Assembly (NCBI RefSeq): GCF_900100955.1
Contig: NZ_FNCC01000003.1
Span: forward strand, 186,001 to 250,000
DNA from: Lentzea fradiae
GTDB lineage: Bacteria; Actinomycetota; Actinomycetes; Mycobacteriales; Pseudonocardiaceae
DNA length: 64,000 bases
Direction of reading: 5' to 3'
The notes under the pieces were generated by a model that was not told the origin of the DNA, ran no database searches, and was given only the letters and a program-made list of their open reading frames with translations. The position numbers were made by a program, and so were the translations under genes. Shown here one piece after another: positions 43,567 to 54,445 of the stretch (the first letter of the stretch is position 1; every line of letters begins with the position of its first letter).

Positions 43567-46063
43567 GGGCGGTCACCAGCCTCTTCGCCTGCACCACGGC
43601 CTTGCTGGTCCCCTTGCGCGCGGCGACGTCGGCGAGCCCGCCGACCTCGCCGCCGGGCCTGAGCAGCTGGGCCAGCTCGACGGCCAGCTCGACCAGGTCC
43701 GCGACCCGGTTGTGCGACCACAGCCCGGGCAGCGCCGCCGCCACGGCGTCCCACACCTGGCGGGCCGCACCGGAGCGGGCCGTGTCGCGCAGGCCCGGCA
43801 CGACCCGGTTCATCGCCAGGTCGCCGCGGCCGAGCAACCGGCGGAGGAGGTCGCCGAGCACCGCGCCGTCCAGCTGTCCCCTGGACGCGAGGACGAGCGC
43901 CGCGTCCACGGCGTGGGCCCGGTTGACGGTCAGCTCGGCGCCGAGGCCGTAGCAGAGGGCCAGGTGCAGGGCCGGTCCGGCGGGGCCGTGCGCCTCCGCG
44001 AGCATCGGCAGCAGCGGGCCGTCACCGCCCTTGGACCGCGTGCGGGCGCGGAGGTGCGGGACGAGGTGGGCGGCGACCACCTCGCGCCGGGTCGGTAGCG
44101 CGGACGGCCACCACTCGATCATCGGGCCCCACTCGCCGTACTCGCGCAGACGCCGCTGGGGGTGCTCCAGCCCGGGGCGGACGACCGCGAGCAGGCAGGT
44201 CTCGACGGTCTCCTCGGCGCTCCCCCAGTACCGGGGGCGACGCTGGAGCAGCTCCTCGACCGTGACCTCGGGCTCGGTCCGGTCCTCCAGCAGGCGGCGC
44301 AGCCAGGCCGCCGCCTTGCCGGGCAGCCCGGCGAACTCCGCGGCGGTCGTGCCGGGTGGCAGGCGGCGCGACGCCTGCTCCAGGTCCCGCCGCCGGGGTT
44401 GCCGGCCTTGCGCCTCCGCCTTGGCGAGCCGCTCGCGCAGGGTCGCCGGGTCGAGCAGCCCCGACCTCTCGGTGGGCGCCGAGACCAGCGCGGGCAGGGG
44501 CCCGTGGGCGAGTGCCCGCGTGATCTCGCGCAGGCGTTCCGCCAGCAGTTCCGCGACCGGGCCGTTGTTCGCGCGCCGGAGCTGCTTGCGCCAGGCCCTG
44601 ACGGAGGCGACCTCCGAGGACAGCGGGCCGAGGGGCGCTGGCGGCTTCGAGGCCGCGCTCAGGACCGCCATCAGCTCGGTGAGCACGGTGCGGCGGACGT
44701 GGTCGGGGTGCAGCTCGAACAGGTCGAGCTCGAAGATCCACGAGTTCTTCCCGCGGACCCGCCGCAGCGCCTCGATGAGCGCTTCCCTGTCCTGCCAGGC
44801 GAACCGGACGAGCGCTTCGACGACTCGCTCGACGGCGACGGGGTCGGAGTGCCCTCTGCCGGTGTGCGCGAACAGGGCGAGGGCCTCGCGCGTCAGTTCG
44901 TCGAGCGTGGCGATCGGTTCCGGCCACGGACTCGGCGCGAGCGGCGCGAGCGTGGCGGTCTCCTCGGGAACCGTGACCACACCGAGCTGTCCGGCGAGGT
45001 CGGCGGGCAGCTGTTCGGCAAACACCAGCAGTTCCGCCCTGGTGTCCCCGGTGGTCTTCGCGAGGTGCTTGGCCACCAGCTTGACCGCCTGGCCGCGCAG
45101 GTCGTCCGACTCGTGCGAGAACAGCTCCGCGGCGGCCAGGACGACCTCGTCCGGAGCGGCCTTCGCGTGCACGCCGAGCCACGTCAGCTGGGTGCGGATG
45201 AGCTTCTTCTCGCCGCGGCCGAACACCTGCCTGCTCGCCTCGCACAGCAGGCCGAGGTCGAGCCTGCCCGCCTCGTCGAGCAGCCTGAGCCGGCTCTGGG
45301 CGAGCGTGGCGACGGTCGACCGGGAGCCCGGCAGCATCGCGACGTAGTCCCGCACGTGCCGCGCCGTCTCGTCGACGGTGACCTGGAGCTCCTCGTGCAG
45401 TGCGAGGAACCCGTCCATCTCCCGCGCGGCACCGCCCTGCTGGAGCCGTGAGAGGACACCGTCGAGGAGCACCTGACGGTCGGCTCTCTCCAGCAGCAGC
45501 GCCCGCCAGCCACGCCCGTCCACGAAGGCCGATCCTGCCCCGGTCACCTCCAGCAGGCGGGGGATCAGCACGTCGAAACCCGGCCGCCACCGCGCGTGGC
45601 CGCCGAACCGCAGCAGGTGCAGCAGGAACTCGTCCGAGTCAGGAGGGTCCTCCCCGCAGAACTCCAGCACGACCGCCAGCAGGTCCTGGCGCGAGGCGAT
45701 GCGCGCGGGCATCCGGGCGGCGACCCTCGTCACCAGGTCGGGCAGCCAGGCGAGCTCCCGGTGCCGCAGCACCTCGACCAGGAGGTCGACGGGGTCGGTC
45801 TCCGTCCTGTTCCGCCACCACGAGAACCGGTGGCGGACCAGCCACGGGGTGAGCGTCGAGGCGTTCGGCAGGAGCCCGGCGCCCGCGAGTGCGAGCGTCT
45901 CCCCGTGCTCCCAGCTCCGCTCGCCCGCCCGGTGCCGCTTCTCGAACGCCACGAGGTCTTTCGCGTGCTGCTTGCGTTCCTCGGGAGTGAGGTCCATCAG
46001 CAGCTCTCCGAGCTCGGCCACCCGGTTGGCCGTGATCAGCTTCTCGATCCGGTCGAAGCTCAC
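43559..46063 (-). CDS. DUF6493-like helical-repeat protein
   Basis: The 834-residue protein is almost wholly alpha-helical with HEAT/ARM-like spacing. It begins VSFDRIEKLITANRVAELGE and contains MDLTPEERKQHAKDL, features I associate with DUF6493. No catalytic motif is visible. The GTG at 46063 overlaps the SWIM gene stop (GTGA), so the pair is co-translated. Similar pairs occur widely in actinomycetes with unknown function; a scaffold role is inferred. Confidence 0.75.
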   Translation of the reverse strand: MSFDRIEKLITANRVAELGELLMDLTPEERKQHAKDLVAFEKRHRAGERSWEHGETLALAGAGLLPNASTLTPWLVRHRFSWWRNRTETDPVDLLVEVLRHRELAWLPDLVTRVAARMPARIASRQDLLAVVLEFCGEDPPDSDEFLLHLLRFGGHARWRPGFDVLIPRLLEVTGAGSAFVDGRGWRALLLERADRQVLLDGVLSRLQQGGAAREMDGFLALHEELQVTVDETARHVRDYVAMLPGSRSTVATLAQSRLRLLDEAGRLDLGLLCEASRQVFGRGEKKLIRTQLTWLGVHAKAAPDEVVLAAAELFSHESDDLRGQAVKLVAKHLAKTTGDTRAELLVFAEQLPADLAGQLGVVTVPEETATLAPLAPSPWPEPIATLDELTREALALFAHTGRGHSDPVAVERVVEALVRFAWQDREALIEALRRVRGKNSWIFELDLFELHPDHVRRTVLTELMAVLSAASKPPAPLGPLSSEVASVRAWRKQLRRANNGPVAELLAERLREITRALAHGPLPALVSAPTERSGLLDPATLRERLAKAEAQGRQPRRRDLEQASRRLPPGTTAAEFAGLPGKAAAWLRRLLEDRTEPEVTVEELLQRRPRYWGSAEETVETCLLAVVRPGLEHPQRRLREYGEWGPMIEWWPSALPTRREVVAAHLVPHLRARTRSKGGDGPLLPMLAEAHGPAGPALHLALCYGLGAELTVNRAHAVDAALVLASRGQLDGAVLGDLLRRLLGRGDLAMNRVVPGLRDTARSGAARQVWDAVAAALPGLWSHNRVADLVELAVELAQLLRPGGEVGGLADVAARKGTSKAVVQAKRLVTALS

Positions 46064-47340
46064 GCGCGTCCCCTCACCATGTCCGCCGCCAGCACGTGCT
46101 TGCACTTGCCGCGACCGCCCCGGTACTCGGCCCACCACTGGCAGGTGCAGGCGTCGCCGTCCACCCGGTACTCGCCGACGACCGCCGTGTCACCGTCCCA
46201 GCTCACGGCGTTCTGCTCGGCGAGCGCCTTCGCGTTGCGCAGCCTGGGGTTCATCGCCTGCACGTCCGCGCCGTCGTAGGGCAGCTCGCGGTGGAAGTAC
46301 GACGCCTCCGCCAAGTCGTAGCCCACGCGTCCGGCCGTGCCGAGCTGGGCCAGCGCGTCCCTGACCCTGGCGGCGGTGAGACCGGACCGGCCGGCGAGGT
46401 CGGCGACGTCCACGCGCGGCTCGAAGTCGAGCAGGGCGCCGACCAGCTCGGCGTCGGTGTCGGCGTCCCCTGCGGCCAGCCCGTCGAGGACGGCGCCCTC
46501 CCCGGACAGGCCGCGGTTCACCTCCGGCGACAGCACGAGCGTGAGCCGTTGCGCGCCGAGGTCGACCTCCCAGCCGCTCGCGACGGGCCTGCCGCCGGAC
46601 GGCGGGCCGTAGACCCGGACGGCCTTCGCGAAGCGCAGCAGCGGGAGCAGCGTCTCCAGCCGGTTCGGCCCGGCCAGGCACACGGCGTTGGCGGACGCGG
46701 TTCCGCTGAGCCGCAACGACTTCCCGGACGGCACCGCCCACACCGCGGCCCGACCCTTGGGCAGGGTGCGGAGGAACCGCTGCGCGTCGGACGGCGACAG
46801 CTCGGCCCTGAGGTCGAACCGCGAGGTGAGCACCTGCGTCTCGGCGAACCCGCGCAGCCAGCGCGGCGGCAGCGGCACCTTCTTCTCGACGACCGCGCCG
46901 TCGAGCGTGCCGACCTCGACCTGGTCCGGCCCGACGGTGAGGTGCAGCGGGTCGCCCTTCGTCACCCTCGCGAGGGCTCGCCGGAGCGGTTCGTTGACGT
47001 CGACGTTGGTCGTGCCGCGGTCGTGCACCTCGCCGTCGAGCGCTCCACTGAGGACGTCGAGCCGGGCGTAGACGCCGCAGCAGCCCGAGAACGACTCGAA
47101 GCGCAGCCTGTCGCCGTTGCACGTGACGACCGGGTCGCGCAGCCGTTCGGTGGTGGGCTGGAAGTAACGGGTCCCGGCGACCTTGGCGACGGCCAGCAAC
47201 GCCGCCGCCGACCGCTGGGAGTCGGCGAGGAACCCGGTGAAGAAGCGCGGGTTCGGCGCCCGGCCGCCGGAGGTCTGCAGCCCCAGGGCGCGCCGCGTCT
47301 CGTCGAGCCGGGAGCCGGCGACGTAGGCGTACGAGTGCAT
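46060..47340 (-). CDS. SWIM zinc-finger protein
   Basis: The 426-residue protein ends in a SWIM finger: CTCQWWAEYRGGRGKCKH (CxC...CxH, about residues 398-418). A winged-helix-like stretch (VDVADLAGRSGLTAARVRDAL) lies around residue 315. SWIM fingers bind DNA or proteins. TAGAGT lies six bases before the ATG at 47340, so that start and a leaderless transcript are chosen over the GTG two codons upstream. It leads a two-gene operon with the DUF6493 gene. Confidence 0.85.
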   Translation of the reverse strand: MHSYAYVAGSRLDETRRALGLQTSGGRAPNPRFFTGFLADSQRSAAALLAVAKVAGTRYFQPTTERLRDPVVTCNGDRLRFESFSGCCGVYARLDVLSGALDGEVHDRGTTNVDVNEPLRRALARVTKGDPLHLTVGPDQVEVGTLDGAVVEKKVPLPPRWLRGFAETQVLTSRFDLRAELSPSDAQRFLRTLPKGRAAVWAVPSGKSLRLSGTASANAVCLAGPNRLETLLPLLRFAKAVRVYGPPSGGRPVASGWEVDLGAQRLTLVLSPEVNRGLSGEGAVLDGLAAGDADTDAELVGALLDFEPRVDVADLAGRSGLTAARVRDALAQLGTAGRVGYDLAEASYFHRELPYDGADVQAMNPRLRNAKALAEQNAVSWDGDTAVVGEYRVDGDACTCQWWAEYRGGRGKCKHVLAADMVRGRA

Positions 47341-47353
47341 CCGCACACTCTAG

Positions 47354-48856
<1,503 letters not shown>

Positions 48857-48860
48857 GTCC

Positions 48861-49964
48861 TCACACGACCCGGACCTCGTGGGCCGGAAGGCTGTTCCAC
48901 CAGCGGAAGTAGCGCCGGTAGACCTGCGGGTCCCGGTCGGCGAGGAGCTTGCGCAGCGCGACCGCCTCCTCGCCGAGACCGGCCCACTGGTCGTCGGTGA
49001 GGGCGTGGAACGCGGTCAGCTCGATGCCGCCTCCCTCCGCCGGGCGCCACACGCCCGCCACGTACCCGTCGACCAGCAACGTCGGCAGCGTGTCGCCGTT
49101 GGTGCGGATGACGGCCTTCCGGTACTGCTCGGGGATCATCCGGCTGCGGTCGGCGTAGGCGAGCAACGTGCTGTCCCACATGGCCATCAGCCGTGGCGGT
49201 GCCGGGGTGTCCTCGTCGGGGACCGTCCCGTGTGGAACGTCGAGGAGGTCGCCGTCCCTCCTGAGGTCGAGCAGCTCCAGCGCTTCGCGGATGGCGCCGC
49301 GCGGGGCCATCGTGAACTGGTTCATGTCGGGGACCGTCGCCGGGCCGAACCCCGTGAGGTAGCGGCGCAGCAGCTCGGCGAGCGCCGCCTTCTGTTCGCG
49401 CGGCTCGCTCGTGACAGCTCGGTAGGCGGGCCTCAGCCCGAACGACCACGGCCCGCCGGTCGGGGCGTGGACGAGACCGCCGTAGGTCCGCAGCGCCCAC
49501 CAGACGCCGGGCTGGCCGACGTCACCGGCGTGGCCGTGCAGCAGTTGCTCGATCTCGGCCTTCTGCCGCGGTTCGGAGGCGAACTCCAGGACGTGCGCGA
49601 GCAGTGCGTCGGCCTGCTCGATCGTGATGTCCATGCCCTTGAAACGCTTGTCGTACAGGCGTGACGCGCGCAGCACGGGCAGCATCGCGTGGTGGAACAC
49701 CTCGTGGTCGGCGGCGGTGACGGCGTGCAGGGTGATCCGCATCAGCGACGCCTTGCGGAGCGCCCCGTCCGTGAACGCGCGGTCCAGGACCGCCGGGTCG
49801 AACCCGGCGATCCTGTTCCACAGCGCGATGTACGGCGACGCGGGCTCCTGCGCCTGGAGCGCGACGACCCGGTCCACGGCCGCCGGCGGACCGACCGGCT
49901 CCCGCCGCAGCAGCATCTGCCTGGCGAGGGTGGCGCGGTTGAGCTGACGGGCCGTGGGGGTCAT
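48861..49964 (-). CDS. AlkZ-like DNA glycosylase (HTH_42 superfamily)
   Basis: The 367-residue protein belongs to the winged-helix HTH_42 superfamily. It carries a QxQ motif, LQAQEP with Gln37 and Gln39, the positions known to be catalytic in AlkZ, which unhooks bulky alkyl and crosslink DNA adducts. Its YcaQ/AlkX relatives have QxD instead. Later motifs are LLRRYLTGFGPATVPDM and TLLVDGYVAGVWRP. It may repair DNA damaged by alkylating natural products. It lies 20 bp after the MMPL gene and is probably co-transcribed with it; it converges on rox with a 4-bp gap. Confidence 0.82.
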   Translation of the reverse strand: MTPTARQLNRATLARQMLLRREPVGPPAAVDRVVALQAQEPASPYIALWNRIAGFDPAVLDRAFTDGALRKASLMRITLHAVTAADHEVFHHAMLPVLRASRLYDKRFKGMDITIEQADALLAHVLEFASEPRQKAEIEQLLHGHAGDVGQPGVWWALRTYGGLVHAPTGGPWSFGLRPAYRAVTSEPREQKAALAELLRRYLTGFGPATVPDMNQFTMAPRGAIREALELLDLRRDGDLLDVPHGTVPDEDTPAPPRLMAMWDSTLLAYADRSRMIPEQYRKAVIRTNGDTLPTLLVDGYVAGVWRPAEGGGIELTAFHALTDDQWAGLGEEAVALRKLLADRDPQVYRRYFRWWNSLPAHEVRVV

Positions 49965-49984
49965 GCGGGTGATCCTGGCCCGGG

Positions 49985-51982
49985 TCAGCTCTTCTGGCCA
50001 GTGACCTTCATGAGCTTCGAGGGCCACCAGATCTTGCCGCCGATGTCGACCGACAGCGCCGGCACGAGCAACGACCGCACCAGCAGCGTGTCCAGCAGGA
50101 CGCCGAAGGCGACGATGAACGCGAGCTGGGCGAGGAACAGGATCGGCAGCACCGCGAGCGCCGCGAACGTCGCCGCCAGCACCACACCCGCCGACGTGAT
50201 CACACCGCCGGTGACGCTGAGGCCGCGGATGGTGCCGTCGACCGTGCCGAGCTTGTGCGCCTCTTCCCTCACCCTGGTCATCAGGAAGATGTTGTAGTCG
50301 ATGCCCAGTGCGACGAGGAACACGAAGCCGAACAACGGCACCACCGGGTCCGCGCCGGGGAACTCGAAGATGTGGTTGAACACCAGCGCCGACACGCCCA
50401 TCGTGGCCGCGAAGGACAGCACGACCGTCGCGATCAGCAGCAACGGCGCGAGCAGCGACCGCAGCAGCAGGGCCAGCACCAGGAAGATCACCACCAGCAC
50501 GATCGGGATGATCAGCGCCCTGTCGTGCTCGGACGTCGTCCTGGTGTCGAGCAGGGTCGCCGTCTGGCCACCGACCTTGGCGTCACCGATGCCCTTGACG
50601 GCCTCGCGGATGCGTTCGACCGTCGCCACCGCGGCGTCGGAGTCGGGCGCGTCCTGCAGCGTGGCCTCGATGCTGACGAGGCCCTCCGCGGTGCCGGCGG
50701 GCCGGACGGTGGCCACACCGTCCACCTCGGCCTTCTCGAGCAGCTCCGCGGTCTTGCCCTCCTCGGCGATGATGTAGGTGGGCGCGCCGCTGCCGCCCGG
50801 GAAGTGCCGCGACAGCACCTCCTGGCCCGCGACGGACTGGACGTCGGTGAGGAACACGTCGGACTGCGCGGTGCCGGACGCCTTGAGCTGCGGCAGGAAC
50901 GCGGCGCCGACGAGCAGCACGAGCGTGGTGACGATCCAGATCGCGCGGGGCTTGCGGCGCACGAAGTTCGCGATGCGGCCCCACAGGCCGGTGGTCTCCG
51001 GGTGCGGAGAGCCGAGCTTGGGCGCGAACGGCCAGAACGCGCCGCGGCCGAGCAGCGACAGCACCGCAGGCAGGAACGTCATGGTGGTGATGAGCGCGGC
51101 GGCGATGCCGATGGCCGCGACCGGGCCGAGGCCCCGGTTCGAGTCGAGGTCGCTGAACAGCAGGCACAGCAGGCCGAGGATGACGGTGCCCGCGGACGCG
51201 GCGATCGGTTCGATCGTGCCGCGCCAGGCCGTGCGGATGGCGGCGAACTTGTCGTCGGTGTCACGCAGTTCCTCCCGGAACCGCGATACGAGCAACAAGG
51301 CGTAGTCCGTCGCCGCGCCGAACACGAGGATGAAGAGGATGCCCTGACTTTGGCCGTTGAGCGCCAGCACGTCGTTGTCCGCCAGCAGGTACACGGCGAA
51401 GCTGGCGACGCCGAGCGCGAACACCGCGGACAGGAGCACGACGATCGGCAGCAGCGGACTGCGGTAGACGATGAGCAGGATCACCGCGACCACCGCGGCA
51501 GCGACGACGAGCAGCAGCCCGTCGATCCCGCCGAACGCCTCCGACAGGTCGGCGACCTGCGCCGCGGGCCCGGTGACCAGCACCGTCAGGCCCTCCGGCC
51601 CGTCCTCGAAGCCGTCGCGGATCTCGGTGACCGACTCCTTGATGTCCTTCGACGGGTCGATCAGCACCACGACCTGCGCGGCCTGCCCGTCCTTCGGCGC
51701 GGGGATGACCGGCGACGCCTCCAGCCCGGCGACCTCGTCGGTCAGGTACTTCTTGTCGTCCTCGGTGATCCCGCTCTCCCGCTCGGCGACGATGATCGCC
51801 GGGATCGCGTTGTCCCGCTGGAACTTCTTCTGCAGCTCGGCGACCTGCGTCGACTCCGCCGAGTTGGGCAGGAACGCGCTGCTGTCGTTCTCCGCGACCT
51901 GCGACAGCTTGCCCGCGTACGGCCCGGTGAAGCCACCCAGGGCCAGCCAGACGACGAGCAGAACCCCGGCCAGGACTCTCAT
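49985..51982 (-). CDS. MMPL-family transporter
   Basis: This is a 665-residue RND-like MMPL protein. A first membrane segment is followed by an extracytoplasmic domain (about 25-180), a five- to six-helix membrane block (FGAATDYALLLVSRFREELR motif near 215), a second external domain, and a second membrane block with LVALGIDYNIFLMTRVREEA. MMPL proteins export lipids, siderophores or drugs using the proton gradient. The divergent MarR gene and two operator-like repeats indicate ligand-induced expression. Confidence 0.92.
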   Translation of the reverse strand: MRVLAGVLLVVWLALGGFTGPYAGKLSQVAENDSSAFLPNSAESTQVAELQKKFQRDNAIPAIIVAERESGITEDDKKYLTDEVAGLEASPVIPAPKDGQAAQVVVLIDPSKDIKESVTEIRDGFEDGPEGLTVLVTGPAAQVADLSEAFGGIDGLLLVVAAAVVAVILLIVYRSPLLPIVVLLSAVFALGVASFAVYLLADNDVLALNGQSQGILFILVFGAATDYALLLVSRFREELRDTDDKFAAIRTAWRGTIEPIAASAGTVILGLLCLLFSDLDSNRGLGPVAAIGIAAALITTMTFLPAVLSLLGRGAFWPFAPKLGSPHPETTGLWGRIANFVRRKPRAIWIVTTLVLLVGAAFLPQLKASGTAQSDVFLTDVQSVAGQEVLSRHFPGGSGAPTYIIAEEGKTAELLEKAEVDGVATVRPAGTAEGLVSIEATLQDAPDSDAAVATVERIREAVKGIGDAKVGGQTATLLDTRTTSEHDRALIIPIVLVVIFLVLALLLRSLLAPLLLIATVVLSFAATMGVSALVFNHIFEFPGADPVVPLFGFVFLVALGIDYNIFLMTRVREEAHKLGTVDGTIRGLSVTGGVITSAGVVLAATFAALAVLPILFLAQLAFIVAFGVLLDTLLVRSLLVPALSVDIGGKIWWPSKLMKVTGQKS

Positions 51983-51992
51983 CAGTTATTCC

Positions 51993-52030
51993 TTCGATCG
52001 CCGAACATTTCGATGAACGAACTGTAAGCT
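51993..52030. promoter_or_regulatory. Tandem MarR-type operators between MMPL and MarR genes
   Basis: TTCGATCGCCGAA (51993-52005) and TTCGATGAACGAA (52009-52021) follow the pattern TTCGATNNNCGAA and are spaced 16 bp apart, about 1.5 helical turns. TAAGCT (52025-52030) lies six bases before the MarR GTG. Binding would block both divergent promoters. Confidence 0.6.
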
Positions 52031-52036
52031 GGTGCC

Positions 52037-52483
52037 GTGAGCGACGCAACCGATGACTACGACCTGAGCATGCTGCTGCGCGGGCTGGTCCTGGAGTCGA
52101 ACAGGTTCCTCGAGATCTTCAGCGCCGCGCACTCACTGCACCCCACCGACATGACCGCGTTAAACCTGATCATGACATCGGCGATGACACCCGGCACGCT
52201 GGCGAAGGCGCTGAACCTGAGCGCCTCCGCCACCACGTCCGTGCTGGACCGCCTCGAACGCGCGGGCCACGTGGTCCGCGAACGCGACCCCGGCGACCGC
52301 CGCCGCGTGGAGCTGCGCGTCCTCACCGAGGCACGCGCCCTCGCGGCGACGTTCTTCGAGCCGCTGGCCCGCGGCTACGCGGCCGCGTGGAGCGGCATGA
52401 CCGCCGAGGAACGCCAGGTCGTGGCCCGCTTCCTGACCGCGACGATCGAGGCGACGGCCGAGGTCCGCTCCGCCCTCAGCTGA
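52037..52483 (+). CDS. MarR-family transcriptional regulator
   Basis: The 148-residue protein has a MarR winged helix: TPGTLAKALNLSASATTSVL, then RAGHVVRERDPGDRRRVELR in the wing. It is divergent from the MMPL exporter gene and very probably represses it and itself through the tandem repeats between them. It starts with GTG on a probably leaderless transcript. Its end overlaps the convergent downstream gene by 8 bp. Confidence 0.92.
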   Translation: MSDATDDYDLSMLLRGLVLESNRFLEIFSAAHSLHPTDMTALNLIMTSAMTPGTLAKALNLSASATTSVLDRLERAGHVVRERDPGDRRRVELRVLTEARALAATFFEPLARGYAAAWSGMTAEERQVVARFLTATIEATAEVRSALS

Positions 52484-53057
52484 GGCTCTCCCGCGGTGGC
52501 CGGCGCCCGCACACCAGCAGCAGCAGGTCCTGCGCCGGCCCCCGCAGCGGTTCGCCCTCGCCGAACGTCCAGTCGAGGTCCGTGGCTTCCAGCCGGACGT
52601 GCGCGAGATCAGCCCGGAAGTACCGGAGTGTGCGCGGAGTAACACCGTCGAGCACGATTTTCACCCGCTCCAGCGGCACCCGCCGGTCGATCCCGAGAGC
52701 GACCGTGATGTCGAGCCCGTGGATGACGTCGTGCGACAACGCCCCCGCCTGGCCCCCGCCGGGCGGCGTCCACGGATTCCCGGCGTTCGCCAGGAGGACG
52801 TCCACCAGCTCTCCCGTGGACAGTGCCGCGGCGTCCCTGCGCGCCATCCGGTCGGACGCGTGGTTGAACCGCCCGCCCGACTTCAGCGTCTCCAGCACGA
52901 CCTTCGCCGTCTTCACCCGATAGGGCAACGTCGTGTGCGCGATGACGTGCTTGACCGTCCACCCCGCACACAGGCTGGGCGCGTTCCACTGCTCTTCGCC
53001 GAGCGACGCGAGGATCTCGGCCTGCTCGGTGCGTTCCGCTCGAATCTCATCCATCAT
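52476..53057 (-). CDS. Maleylpyruvate-isomerase-family mycothiol-dependent protein
   Basis: The 193-residue protein of the DinB-like/MDMPI superfamily has LCAGWTVKHVIAHT near residue 30 and SHDVIHGLDITVALG near 110, which supply the three metal-binding histidines. Members use mycothiol as cofactor for isomerisation or S-transfer. TACAAC precedes the tandem ATGs (53057 and 53054) by 5-8 bases. It stands alone. The substrate is unknown. Confidence 0.82.
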   Translation of the reverse strand: MMDEIRAERTEQAEILASLGEEQWNAPSLCAGWTVKHVIAHTTLPYRVKTAKVVLETLKSGGRFNHASDRMARRDAAALSTGELVDVLLANAGNPWTPPGGGQAGALSHDVIHGLDITVALGIDRRVPLERVKIVLDGVTPRTLRYFRADLAHVRLEATDLDWTFGEGEPLRGPAQDLLLLVCGRRPPRESLS

Positions 53058-53113
53058 GCCCGGTTGTACGAAGCGACCGTCGCGAACTGATCGGTCCGCG
53101 TACTGTCGTGCGC

Positions 53114-54028
53114 GTGACCGAGGAGCTGGAACCGTTCCGGGTGGAGCTGACCGGCTACTGCTACCGGATGCTCGGCTCCGGCTTCGAAGCCGAGGACGCC
53201 GTGCAGGAGACCTTCGTGCGCGCCTGGAAGACCTACGACGCCTCCCGCGCGTCACTGCGCACGTGGCTCTACCGCCTGGCCACCACCATCTGCATCGACA
53301 TGCTCCGCAGCCCTCAGCGCCGGGCGCTGGCCGTGGACCTGGGCCCGTCCGGCGGTGAGATCGGCGCTCCCCTGCCCGAACGCGCCTTCGTCCAGCCGGT
53401 GCCCGACGCCCTCGTGCTCCCCGAGGACCAGGCCGTCCTGCGCGAGACCGTCCGGCTGGCGTTCGTCGCCGCACTCCAGCTCCTGCCGCCGCGCCAGCGG
53501 GCGGTGCTGATCCTCCGCGACGTGCTGGCCTGGCAGGCTTCCGAGGTCGCCGCGCTGCTGTCGGTCTCGGTGGCGTCGGTGAACAGCGCCCTCCAGCGCG
53601 CCCGTGCGACCCTCCAGGTGGCGGACCCCGGCGAACCCCTCCGCCCCGACCCGGCCCAGCAGGCCCTGCTCACCCGCTACTGCGAGGCGTTCGAACGCCA
53701 CGACGTGGACACCCTCGTCGCCCTGCTGCACGAGGACGCGACGATGTCGATGCCGCCCCACTCGTGGTGGCTGCGCGGCCGCGACGCCATCTCCGCCGCC
53801 CTCCGCTCCCCCTCCGCCGCCTGTGCCGGCGCGTGGCTGGTGCCGGTGGCGGCCAACGGTTCACCTGCCTACTGGCAGATGCGGCCGGGGATGGCCGACC
53901 CGTTCGGGCTGGTGTTCCTGGACGTGCGGGACGGGGTCGTGACCGGTACCACGACGTTCCTGGACGTCGCGACGTTGCTGCCGCTGTTCGGGTCGCCGAT
54001 GAGTTCTTCCGGTTCGCCTCGTAGGTAG
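53114..54028 (+). CDS. ECF sigma factor with C-terminal SnoaL-like domain
   Basis: The 304-residue protein has sigma region 2 (FRVELTGYCYRMLGSGFEAE, DAVQETFVRAWK, LRTWLYRLATTICID) and region 4 (LQLLPPRQRAVLILRDVLAW). An NTF2/SnoaL-like domain of about 120 residues follows. In such ECF groups the C-terminal domain replaces an anti-sigma factor and modulates activity. TACTGT seven bases before GTG 53114 supports that start, two codons downstream of another GTG. A VOC-family gene follows after 29 bp and is a likely partner. Confidence 0.88.
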   Translation: MTEELEPFRVELTGYCYRMLGSGFEAEDAVQETFVRAWKTYDASRASLRTWLYRLATTICIDMLRSPQRRALAVDLGPSGGEIGAPLPERAFVQPVPDALVLPEDQAVLRETVRLAFVAALQLLPPRQRAVLILRDVLAWQASEVAALLSVSVASVNSALQRARATLQVADPGEPLRPDPAQQALLTRYCEAFERHDVDTLVALLHEDATMSMPPHSWWLRGRDAISAALRSPSAACAGAWLVPVAANGSPAYWQMRPGMADPFGLVFLDVRDGVVTGTTTFLDVATLLPLFGSPMSSSGSPRR

Positions 54029-54057
54029 GTGGACCAGTTCGACGTGGAGGAGCTTCG

Positions 54058-54411
54058 ATGAGTGTCCAGCCGATCGTCATCACGCCTGATGTGGCCCGCG
54101 CGCAGGCGTTCTACGAGCAAGTTCTGGGGGCGGTGGAGGTCTCCAGGTACCCGGCCAGCGGGCCGGTGTTCCTCAAGACGCTGCGGATCGGGGACTCGTC
54201 GTTCGGTCTCGTCGCGAAGGAGGTCGACTCCTCCGCGGCTCCCCGGATCGTGCTGAGCGTCGGCGTCGAGGACGTCGACTCCCTGCTGCCTCTGGTCGGA
54301 CCCGCCGGTGGCCGGGTGGCGGGGCCGTCCAACGACATGCCCTGGGGACAGCGGGTGGCGCACGTCTTCGACCCCGACGGGAACCCGGTGAACCTGACCC
54401 AGCAACTCTGA
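54058..54411 (+). CDS. VOC-family (glyoxalase/bleomycin-resistance-like) protein
   Basis: The 117-residue protein folds as one VOC module: VITPDVARAQAFYEQVLGAV at the start and VAHVFDPDGNPVNLTQQL at the end. GGAGGAG precedes the ATG. It is co-transcribed with the ECF sigma factor, an arrangement common for SnoaL-bearing ECF genes. It may detoxify or bind a small molecule that the sigma factor responds to. The reaction is not predictable. Confidence 0.85.
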   Translation: MSVQPIVITPDVARAQAFYEQVLGAVEVSRYPASGPVFLKTLRIGDSSFGLVAKEVDSSAAPRIVLSVGVEDVDSLLPLVGPAGGRVAGPSNDMPWGQRVAHVFDPDGNPVNLTQQL

Positions 54412-54445
54412 GCGCCACGCCGGAGGCCCCGTCCGCCTTCGCCCG

